DNA from: Macrostomum hystrix | Lineage: Eukaryota; Platyhelminthes; Macrostomidae | DNA length: 64,000 nucleotides | Reading direction: 5' to 3' | Assembly: GCA_950097015.1 (NCBI GenBank) | Contig: CATNEN010000007.1 | Span: forward strand, 7,245,001-7,309,000 | Shown here: piece after piece, positions 36,305 through 48,300 of the stretch | Numbering within the stretch: position 1 is the stretch's first letter | Layout: each line of letters begins with the position of its first letter | The notes under the pieces: model-generated | Databases searched by the model: none | What the model saw: only the letters and a program-made list of their open reading frames with translations | Told to the model about the DNA's origin: nothing | Position numbers and translations under genes: made by a program

Positions 36305-39300
36305 TCACCTGTACTGCGGAAACTGCGCGCCGCCGCTGGCTGGCACCGGCCCCGGCTCGCATTTCTCCCACTCCACGGGAAACTGGGCGGCTGCGACGGC
36401 GGCTGCGGCGGCGGCGTCCGCGTCGTTGCGCGGCAGAATCGGCGGCGGCGGCACCGGCGGCGGCACCTTGTCGATGCTGTGCGACTGGTACTGGGCGGGC
36501 CTCTGGCCGCCCATCACGAGGCCCTGCGTGTTGCATTGGGGGAGATTGGGTTGTTGAGCTCATTTAATTTGTACTCATTGCTAAAGTGCACACGAGCGCC
36601 CGTGTCATTACTCGATCCTCAAAGCGGGCTGGCGGGTCCTTCAGAAAATAGTGCAGCGGAGCGTAGCAGAATGCTATGATGGCGATGGACCACATCATCC
36701 AGCGAAATCCCATCATCCTCACGATGCTGCCGCTCAGCGCTGGGCCTGGTGGATGGTTGAAGATTCGCTTCTAGTTGGACTAAAGATATTTTTGACGCCT
36801 TGACTACTAAGTAGTCCACCAGGATTATCACTCTTGTATAAGTCCCACAACCGCCTCACCCCTACAAACAGCTCGCTACTACAATTATCTCACACCAGCA
36901 CCCACCTCACCCTATACATCCACCTCACTCCCGCAACCACCTCACTCCCGCAACCACCTCACTCTAACACCCATCTCACTCCCACACCCACCTCACTCCC
37001 ACAACCACCCCACTGCAACAACCACCTCACTCACCCACTCCACTCCCTCAACCAGCCTCAATCCAACACCTAACGCTACAATCCCCTCCGCCCCAATACC
37101 CACTTCCCGAAACCCTGCTATCTAATATGCCATCTTTCTGCTAGGCTTATAGTTTCATAGTCTCGCACCGATAGCGAAGCCGAGGCAGAAGGCGATGTCA
37201 GCGATAGCATAGACACTGCCGTAGACAGAGACGTGGCGCAGGTCGACCAGGTAGCCCATGAGCGGCATCATTGAAGAATCCACCATGCCAATCGCGAAGC
37301 CGAGACCGAAGTTCGGCACCACCAGATGGCCCAGCGAGTTCGCGAACGGGATCTGGGGTAGGTAAGGTAAGTAAGTAGTAAGTAAGTAGGTAAGGTCAAA
37401 AAGTTGGTTTGTGCGAAAACAAAACGGATGCTGAATTGCTCGAGTCAAAGGTTTTCAACTCACAATAATTAGACAGAGGCCCATTAAGACCATGCCGAGA
37501 CCGGCACTCAGCCATCTGGAATTTAAGACATCTGGAGTTTTCTCTTGCCTCTTAAAAGAGCTACGTGTTTGTACTCGTACGGAATGAGGTGGCTGTATGG
37601 AGTAAGGTAGTTGCATGGAGTGAGGTGGTTGCATGGAGTGAGGTGGTTGCATGGAGTGGGGTGGTTGCATGGAGTGAGGTGGTTGCATGGAGTGAGGTGG
37701 TTGCATGGAGTGAGGTGGTTGCATGGAGTGGGGTGGTTGCATGGAGTGAGGTGGTTGCATGGAGTGGGGTGGTTGCATGGAGTGAGGTTGTTGCATCGAT
37801 TGCGGTGGTTTTAGTTCGTGTTAAAAGAGGCTGTTTGAACTTGCCTGCCAATCCGGAAGGCCAGTGCACCAAACAGATTGGTGCCAATCAGATAAGAGAT
37901 TGAGCAGGGCAAAAAAGCGACTCCCTGCTCCCAGCGCTGGGCATGCATCGTGTCTTTCATCCAGATGGGCAGTGAGGGCTCCAGCATGGCGATGCCCATG
38001 TTGCCGAAGGTGATGCTGCCGGCGGCAAGCAGAATGTAGGGATCACGCAGAAGATTTTTCAACGGGGCCCCCTCTTGCGCTTCAGGTCGCACACCAGGCT
38101 TTAGCACAAGCAGCTGCAGGACTAAGTGAATTTTTAGAATAGAAAGATTATTTAAATGATAAATTTCTGGTTAACTCAAGCCAGCAATTAGGGTGGAGTA
38201 AAGTTGGTGAGCGGAGTGGGATTGCCGTGTAGTGTGAGGTTGTCGAGCGGAGTGGGGTTGTCGAGCGGAGTGGGGTTGTCGAGCGGAGTGAGGTTGTCGA
38301 GCGGAGTGAGTTTGGTCAGCGAAGTGGCGTTGGCTAGGAAGAGTGAGGTGGACGGAGTGAGATTAGTGTGTTCCAATCATAATACTGCATGTAGGCTCAT
38401 TAGCATAATCAGGGATGACTCACCGCCGTCCAGCAGGGCCAAACCGGCCAGCAGCATAAAGGCGGCCTCCTTGCTCACGAACTGGTACATGACACCGCCG
38501 AATGGAGGGCCGACTGACGGGAGGTGTTTTGGAGAGGCATTCCGGATGTTAGAGACAGTTTGAATTCGTAGTGATGCGCACATTCCCACTTTAAACATTT
38601 AATTGTTAATAGGTTGCAATAGTACAGGTTAGCTTTTTCATGATGCTCGCGCCATCACTAAATACTTAGTCTAATGGCGGAAATTTGACGGCCCGAATAA
38701 TTCTAGGAGTAGATCTAACCAATTTAAATATTTCTAATTTGTTAATTATAACACTAAGAGGTTAGCAAAGCTTGCGTTAGCTTTAAAATATTTTAACAAC
38801 AAGTATAACAAAAATTTGTAACTATTTAGTAGAACAAATAATTGTCAATTATCACTCAGTCGGCCTTCTTGTCTGTCTGTCCTGAGTGTCTGTTCTGAGT
38901 GATTGTCTGTCCTGAGTGTCTGTTCTGAGTGTTTGTCTGTCCTGAGTGTCTGTCTGTCCCGAGTGTCTGTCCTGAGTGTGTCTGTCCTGAGTGTCTGTCT
39001 GTCCTGAGTGTCTGTCTGTCCCGAGTGTCTGTCCTGAGTGTGCCTGTCCTGAGTGTCTGTCTGTCCTAAGTGTCTTTCTGTCCTGAGTATCTGTCTGCCA
39101 TGAGTGTCTGTCCTGAGTGTCTGTCCTGTGTGTCTGTCCTAAGTGTCTGTCCTGAGTGTCTGTCCTGAGTGTCTGTCTGTCCTGAGTGTCTTTCTGTCCT
39201 GAGTATCTGTCTGCCATGAGTGTCTGTCCTGAGTGTCTGTCCTGTGTGTCTGTCCTAAGTGTCTGTCCTGAGTGTCTGTCCTGAGTGTCTGTCTGTCCTG

Positions 39301-42300
39301 AGTGTCTTTCTGTCCTGAGTGTCTGTCTGTCCTGAGTGTCTGTCTGTCCTGAGTGTCTGTCTGTCATGAGTCTCTGTCTGTCCTGAGTGTCTGTCTGTCA
39401 TGAGTGTCTGTCTGTCATGAGTGTCTGTCTGTCATGAGTGTCTGTCTGTCATGAGTCTCTGTCTGTCATGAGTGTCTGTCTGTCATGAGTGTCTGTCTGT
39501 CATGAGTATCTGTCCTGAGTGTCTGTCATGAGTGTCTGTCTGTCCTGAGTGTCTGTCCTGAGTGTCTGTCATGAGTGTCTGTATGTCCTGAGTGTCTGTC
39601 ATGAGTGTCTGTATGTCCTGAGTGTCTGTCCCGTGTGTCTGTCCTGAAGCGCCTGTCTGTCTGTCTGTCTCACCAAGCACTCCCATTGCCAGTCCGCCCA
39701 AAGCCAGGCTCATAGCCTGGCCTCTCTCCTTGTCGTCCGGATATTGTGTGGCCAGCATGCCAAGGCCTGAATTGAAAAATGTGGCAGAGAGACTGACTCA
39801 GGCAGCTGAACAGATCAGAAAGCTTGCATTCTGAAATCAAACAGGCTTCTGACAACGGCAAAAAATTAATTTAAAGACAAAAATGGCAAGGAAACCAAAT
39901 TAAACAGGAAAGTAAACTAAATTGTTTAAACTTAAACTTATGTCCTATTAGGCAAGATGCTGAAAGTGGTTGCCAAACGTTTGCGTAAAATCAGCGTTCC
40001 TCACTTAAAATCAGTTGGCTACTAGTCCACTCTCTCGTGTTAATTTTTCTTCTCTGTTATTCAGACTCAACAGAAGTAGATCTGTCATTTTAGATTCTCG
40101 TAGTTACACCGAACGCTCATAAGTCTAATATAATCCAATTAGGGTCAAAGTAAAGGCGTACTCAAGGTGAAATAATGCATGCCAATAAAATTCCTACGAA
40201 CGGAACTTAAACAGTGCAACAAAAGACCAACGTAAGATAAGGAACAGTGAAAGACACTGGAAAAGTGACCAAAGAAACAATATTGCCGTCTGATCAGTCA
40301 GCACCCATGACTCCGAAGGCCAGACCGCTGAGTGCAATGCCTAGAGCGCGGCCGCGTTCCACGTCATCTGTGTAGATTGCCGCCACCATGCCCATGCCTT
40401 CGGTTTGGCGAGCGGAGTGGAGTGAGGTGAGGTTGGTGAGCGGAGTGAGGTTGGCGAGCGGAGTGAGGTTGGCGAGGGGAGTGAAGTTGGTGTGTAGAGT
40501 GAGGTTGGCGAGCGGAGTGAGGTTGGTGTGTAGAGTGAGGTTAGTGAATAAAGTAGAGTTGGGAAGAAATAGTTTTTGCTTGAGTAAGGTTAGATGGAGT
40601 TCTTATGTTTGTAGATATAATGGTGCCGCATAGTGTTGCGATACGCAGCACCTTGACGTACCATTTCTCGGTCGACGATTCCTAGACTAAGCTGCTAAAC
40701 GATATTGTTTCATTAAAAAAATGCTTTGAAGTGTCATCTTTGATGAAAAAAAACAAACTCAGAAAATTTTAATTACAATACGACATTCGCAAAAAAGAAG
40801 CGTCTTGCACTGCAGAGATTCTCAATTCGAGCTAATTTACCAAAAATTGCTCACCCGACACACTGGAGCAGGCAGACCCGATGCCCTGGATGGCCCGGGC
40901 AACAAACAGGACGCCGTAGGATTCGCCGAACGCAAAAACTGGAACAAGCGGATTGGAGATTATTGAATCTGAACCCCTTACACACTCAATAAACACAAGT
41001 CAATTTATCACCTCGACTCGACGACTTCTCTTGACTAAAAATATCCCATTGACTTAAAAAATCTCATTCTCTTGAAAATATCGTATTGACTTAAAAAGAT
41101 CGCATTGACTTGAAAATATCCCATTGACTTGGCATGGCTACTCACTGATGGTTGAGACGAACATGATGACGAAGCCGGAGAACATGGGAATCGAGTAGCC
41201 AATCCTGTTCGTCAGCGGCCCCACAAAGGGATTTACGATCAATTGCATCACCGACTTGGCAGCGAACATCACGCCGACGTGGATGTTCATCTCCACCAGC
41301 TGCTCGTGGCGCCAGCTGTCGGCCTTGGCGAAGCAGTCGCGAATCTCCGACTTGTTCAGCCTGATCTCGTCGACGTGTTCGACAAAGAAACGATCGGCGT
41401 GCAGACTGGGCAGGCGGCCGTAGAACCGCCCATCCCTGCCGCCGCCCTCGCCGCCGCCTCTGCCGAAGTCCTCAGCGTGAGCCTTCTGCCCCAGACGGGC
41501 CGCCTCGGCCACCCAGCGGGCGAACTGCTCCGTCGAGTTGTCGAACAGGTGCGAGTGCCGCGCCGCGATCGTCTCATTCTTGGCCAGCTGAATACAATCG
41601 GCCGTGTAGTTGTAGTCCCGGTGGCGGATGTACCAAAGAAAGTCCGGGATGATGGGCACTGTGGGATCAGAGTGTTTGGGATGGTTAGCACTGTGGGATC
41701 AGAGAGTGTGGGATGGCTAGCACTGTGGGATCAGAGAGTGTTTGGGATGGCTATCACTGTGGGATCAGAGTGTTTGGGATGGCTATCATTGTGGGATCAG
41801 AGAGTGTGGGATGGCTAGCACTGTGGGATCAGAGAGTGTTTGGGATGGTTAGCACTGTGGGATCAGAGAGTGTTTGGGATGGTTAGCACTGTGGGATCAG
41901 AGAGTGTTTGGGATGATTAGCACTGTGGGATCAGAGAGTGTTTGGGATGGTTAGCATTGTGAGATCAGAGAGTGTGGGATGGTTATCACTGTGGGATCAG
42001 AGAGTGTTTGGGATGGCTAGCACTGTGGGATCAGAGAGTGTTTGGGATGGCTAGCACTGTGGGATCAGAGAGTGTTTGGGATGGTTAGCACTGTGGGATC
42101 AGAGAGTGTTTGGGATGGCTATCACTGTGGAATCAGAGAGTGTGGGATGGCTATCACTGTGGGATCAGAGAGTGTTTGGGATGGCTATCACTGTGGAATC
42201 AGAGAGTGTTTGGGATGATTAGCACTGTGGGATCAGAGAGTGTTTGGGATGGCTATCATTGTGGAATCAGAGAGTGTGGGATGGCTAGCACTGTGGGATC

Positions 42301-45300
42301 AGAGAGTGTTTGGGATGGCTAGCACTGTGGGATCAGAGAGTGTTTGGGATGGTTAGCACTGTGGGATCAGAGAGTGTTTGGGATGGCTAGCACTGTGGGA
42401 TCAGAGAGTGTGGGATGGTTAGCACTGTGGGATCAGAGAGTGTGGGATGATTAGCACTGTGGGATCAGAGAGTGTGGGATGATTAGCACTGTGGGATCAG
42501 AGAGTGTGGGATGGCTAGCACTGTGGGATCAGAGAGTGTTTGGGATGGCTAGCACTGTGGGATCAGAGAGTGTGGGATGATTAGCACTGTGGGATCAGAG
42601 AGTGTGGGATGATTAGCACTGTGGGATCAGAGAGTGTGGGATGATTAGCACTGTGGGATCAGAGAGTGTGGGATGATTAGCACTGTGGGATCAGAGAGTG
42701 TTTGGGATGGTTAGCATTGTGGGATCAGAGAGTGTTTGGGATGATTAGCACTGTGGGGTCAGAGAGTGTTTGGGATGATTAGCACTGTGGGGTCAGAGAG
42801 TGTGGGATGGTTAGCACTGTGGGGTCAGAGAGTGTTTGGGATGGTTAGCACTGTGGGGTCAGAGAGTGTTTGGGATGGTTAGCACTGTGGGATCAGAGAG
42901 TGTGGGATGGTTAGCATTGTGGGGTCAGAGAGTGTGGGATGGTTAGCATTGTGGGATCAGAGAGTGTTTGGGATGATTAGCACTGTGGGGTCAGAGAGTG
43001 TTTGGGATGATTAGCACTGTGGGGTCAGAGAGTGTGGGATGGTTAGCACTGTGGGGTCAGAGAGTGTTTGGGATGATTAGCACTGTGGGGTCAGAGAGTG
43101 TGGGATGATTAGCACTTTGGGGTCAGAGAGTGTTTGGGATGATTAGCACTGTGGGATCAGAGAGTTTGGGATGATTAGCACTGTGGGGTCAGAGAGTGTT
43201 TGGGATGGTTAGCATTGTGGGATCAGAGAGTGTTTGGGATGATTAGCACTGTGGGATCAGAGAGTGTTTGGGATGATTAGCACTGTGGGATCAGAGAGTT
43301 TGGGATGGTTAGCACTGTGGGATCAGAGATTGTTTGGGATGGTTAGCATTGTGGGATCAGAGAGTGTTTGGGATGGCTATCACTGTGGGATCAGAGAGTG
43401 TTTGGGATGGCTATCACTGTGGGATCAGAGAGTGTTTGGGATGGTTAGCACTGTGGGATCAGAGAGTGTTTGGGATGGTTAGCACTGTGGGATCAGAGAG
43501 TGTTTGGGATGGCTATCACTGTGGGATCAGAGAGTGTTTGGGATGGTTAGCATTGTGGGATCAGAGAGTGTTTGGGATGATTAGCACTGTGGGATCAGAG
43601 AGTGTTTGGGATGGCTATCACTGTGGGATCAGAGAGTGTTTGGGATGGCTAGCACTGTGGGATCAGAGAGTGTTTGGGATGGCTATCACTGTGGGATCAG
43701 AGAGTGTTTGGGATGGCTATCACTGTGGGATCAGAGAGTGTTTGGGATGGTTAGCACTGTGGGATCAGAGAGTGTTTGGGATGGCTATCACTGTGGGATC
43801 AGAGAGTGTTTGGGATGGCTATCACTGTGGGATCAGAGAGTGTTTGGGATGGCTATCACTGTGGGATCAGAGAGTGTTTGGGATGGCTATCACTGTGGGA
43901 TCAGAGAGTGTTTGGGATGGCTATCACTGTGGGATCAGAGAGTGTTTGGGATGGCTAGCACTGTGGGATCAGAGAGTGTTTGGGATGGCTATCACTGTGG
44001 GATCAGAGAGTGTTTGGGATGGTTAGCACTGTGGGGTCAGAGAGTGTTTGGGATGATTAGCACTGTGGGGTCAGAGAGTGTTTGGGATGGCTATCACTGT
44101 GGGGTCAGAGAGTGTTTGGGATGGTTAGCACTGTGGGGTCAGAGAGTGTTTGGGATGGTTAGCACTGTGGGGTCAGAGAGTGTTTGGGATGGTTAGCACT
44201 GTGGGGTCAGAGAGTGTTTGGGATGATTAGCACTGTGGGATCAGAGAGTTTGGGATGGTTAGCATTGTGGGATCAGAGAGTGTTTGGGATGATTAGCACT
44301 GTGGGGTCAGAGAGTGTTTGGGATGGTTAGCATTGTGGGGTCAGAGAGTGTGGGATGGCTATCACTGTGGGATCAGAGAGTGTTTGGGATGGTTAGCATT
44401 GTGGGATCAGAGAGTGTTTGGGATGGTTAGCACTGTGGGGTCAGAGAGTGTTTGGGATGGTTAGCACTGTGGGGTCAGAGAGTGTTTGGGATGGTTAGCA
44501 TTGTGGGATCAGAGAGTGTGGGATGGTTAGCATTGTGGGATCAGAGAGTGTTTGGGATGATTAGCACTGTGGGGTCAGAGAGTGTTTGGGATGATTAGCA
44601 CTGTGGGGTCAGAGAGTTTGGGATGGTTAGCACTGTGGGATCAGAGAGTGTTTGGGATGGTTAGCATTGTGGGATCAGAGAGTGTTTGGGATGGTTAGCA
44701 TTGTGGGGTCAGAGAGTGTTTGGGATGGTTAGCACTGTGGGATCAGAGAGTGTGGGATGGTTAGCATTGTGGGATCAGAGAGTGTTTGGGATGATTAGCA
44801 CTGTGGGGTCAGAGAGTGTTTGGGATGATTAGCACTGTGGGGTCAGAGAGAGTTTGGGATGGTTAGCACTGTGGGATCAGAGAGAGTTTGGGATGGTTAG
44901 CACTGTGGGGTCAGAGAGTGTTTGGGATGGTTAGCATTGTGGGATCAGAGAGTGTTTGGGATGGTTAGCATTGTGGGGTCAGAGAGTGTTTGGGATGGTT
45001 AGCACTGTGGGATCAGAGAGTGTGGGATGGTTAGCATTGTGGGATCAGAGAGTGTTTGGGATGATTAGCACTGTGGGGTCAGAGAGTGTTTGGGATGGTT
45101 AGCACTGTGGGGTCAGAGAGTGTTTGGGATGATTAGCACTGTGGAATCAGAGAGTGTTTGGGATGGTTAGCACTGTGGGATCAGAGAGTGTTTGGGATGG
45201 TTAGCACTGTGGGGTCAGAGAGTGTGGGATGGTTAGCACTGTGGGGTCAGAGAGTGTTTGGGATGATTAGCACTGTGGGGTCAGAGAGTGTGGGATGATT

Positions 45301-48300
45301 AGCACTTTGGGGTCAGAGAGTGTTTGGGATGATTAGCACTGTGGGATCAGAGAGTTTGGGATGATTAGCACTGTGGGGTCAGAGAGTGTTTGGGATGGTT
45401 AGCATTGTGGGATCAGAGAGTGTTTGGGATGATTAGCACTGTGGGATCAGAGAGTGTTTGGGATGATTAGCACTGTGGGATCAGAGAGTTTGGGATGGTT
45501 AGCACTGTGGGATCAGAGATTGTTTGGGATGGTTAGCATTGTGGGATCAGAGAGTGTTTGGGATGGCTATCACTGTGGGATCAGAGAGTGTTTGGGATGG
45601 CTATCACTGTGGGATCAGAGAGTGTTTGGGATGGTTAGCACTGTGGGATCAGAGAGTGTTTGGGATGGTTAGCACTGTGGGATCAGAGAGTGTTTGGGAT
45701 GGCTATCACTGTGGGATCAGAGAGTGTTTGGGATGGTTAGCATTGTGGGATCAGAGAGTGTTTGGGATGATTAGCACTGTGGGATCAGAGAGTGTTTGGG
45801 ATGGCTATCACTGTGGGATCAGAGAGTGTTTGGGATGGCTAGCACTGTGGGATCAGAGAGTGTTTGGGATGGCTATCACTGTGGGATCAGAGAGTGTTTG
45901 GGATGGCTATCACTGTGGGATCAGAGAGTGTTTGGGATGGTTAGCACTGTGGGATCAGAGAGTGTTTGGGATGGCTATCACTGTGGGATCAGAGAGTGTT
46001 TGGGATGGCTATCACTGTGGGATCAGAGAGTGTTTGGGATGGCTATCACTGTGGGATCAGAGAGTGTTTGGGATGGCTATCACTGTGGGATCAGAGAGTG
46101 TTTGGGATGGCTATCACTGTGGGATCAGAGAGTGTTTGGGATGGCTAGCACTGTGGGATCAGAGAGTGTTTGGGATGGCTATCACTGTGGGATCAGAGAG
46201 TGTTTGGGATGGTTAGCACTGTGGGGTCAGAGAGTGTTTGGGATGATTAGCACTGTGGGGTCAGAGAGTGTTTGGGATGGCTATCACTGTGGGGTCAGAG
46301 AGTGTTTGGGATGGTTAGCACTGTGGGGTCAGAGAGTGTTTGGGATGGTTAGCACTGTGGGGTCAGAGAGTGTTTGGGATGGTTAGCACTGTGGGGTCAG
46401 AGAGTGTTTGGGATGATTAGCACTGTGGGATCAGAGAGTTTAGGATGGTTAGCATTGTGGGATCAGAGAGTGTTTGGGATGATTAGCACTGTGGGGTCAG
46501 AGAGTGTTTGGGATGGTTAGCATTGTGGGGTCAGAGAGTGTGGGATGGCTATCACTGTGGGATCAGAGAGTGTTTGGGATGGTTAGCATTGTGGGATCAG
46601 AGAGTGTTTGGGATGGTTAGCACTGTGGGGTCAGAGAGTGTTTGGGATGGTTAGCACTGTGGGGTCAGAGAGTGTTTGGGATGGTTAGCATTGTGGGATC
46701 AGAGAGTGTGGGATGGTTAGCATTGTGGGATCAGAGAGTGTTTGGGATGATTAGCACTGTGGGGTCAGAGAGTGTTTGGGATGATTAGCACTGTGGGGTC
46801 AGAGAGTTTGGGATGGTTAGCACTGTGGGATCAGAGAGTGTTTGGGATGGTTAGCATTGTGGGATCAGAGAGTGTTTGGGATGGTTAGCATTGTGGGGTC
46901 AGAGAGTGTTTGGGATGGTTAGCACTGTGGGATCAGAGAGTGTGGGATGGTTAGCATTGTGGGATCAGAGAGTGTTTGGGATGATTAGCACTGTGGGGTC
47001 AGAGAGTGTTTGGGATGATTAGCACTGTGGGGTCAGAGAGAGTTTGGGATGGTTAGCACTGTGGGATCAGAGAGAGTTTGGGATGGTTAGCACTGTGGGG
47101 TCAGAGAGTGTTTGGGATGGTTAGCATTGTGGGATCAGAGAGTGTTTGGGATGGTTAGCATTGTGGGGTCAGAGAGTGTTTGGGATGGTTAGCACTGTGG
47201 GATCAGAGAGTGTGGGATGGTTAGCATTGTGGGATCAGAGAGTGTTTGGGATGATTAGCACTGTGGGGTCAGAGAGTGTTTGGGATGGTTAGCACTGTGG
47301 GGTCAGAGAGTGTTTGGGATGATTAGCACTGTGGAATCAGAGAGTGTTTGGGATGGTTAGCACTGTGGGATCAGAGAGTGTTTGGGATGGTTAGCACTGT
47401 GGGGTCAGAGAGTGTTTGGGATGGTTAGCACTGTGGGGTCAGAGAGTGTTTGGGATGGTTAGCACTGTGGGGTCAGAGAGTGTTTGGGATGATTAGCACT
47501 GTGGGGTCAGAGAGTTTGGGATGGTTAGCACTGTGGGATCAGAGAGTGTTTGGGATGGTTAGCATTGTGGGATCAGAGAGTGTTTGGGATGGTTAGCACT
47601 GTGGGGTCAGAGAGTGTTTGGGATGATTAGCACTGTGGGGTCAGAGAGAGTTTGGGATGGTTAGCACTGTGGGATCAGAGAGAGTTTGGGATGGTTAGCA
47701 CTGTGGGGTCAGAGAGTGTTTGGGATGGTTAGCACTGTGGGGTCAGAGAGTGTTTGGGATGGTTAGCACTGTGGGGTCAGAGAGTGTTTGGGATGATTAG
47801 CACTGTGGGGTCAGAGAGTTTGGGATGGTTAGCACTGTGGGATCAGAGAGTGTTTGGGATGGTTAGCATTGTGGGATCAGAGAGTGTTTGGGATGGTTAG
47901 CATTGTGGGGTCAGAGAGTGTTTGGGATGGTTAGCACTGTGGGGTCAGAGAGTGTTTGGGATGGTTAGCACTGTGGGGTCAGAGAGTGTTTGGGATGGTT
48001 AGCACTGTGGGGTCAGAGAGTGTTTGGGATGGTTAGCACTGTGGGATCAGAGAGTGTTTGGGATGGTTAGCACTGTGGGATCAGAGAGTGTGGGATGGTT
48101 AGCATTGTGGGATCAGAGAGTGTTTGGGATGATTAGCACTGTGGGGTCAGAGAGTGTTTGGGATGATTAGCACTGTGGGGTCAGAGAGTGTTTGGGATGA
48201 TTAGCACTGTGGGGTCAGAGAGTGTGGGATGATTAGCACTGTGGGGTCAGAGAGTGTGGGATGGTTAGCACTGTGGGGTCAGAGAGTGTTTGGGATGATT

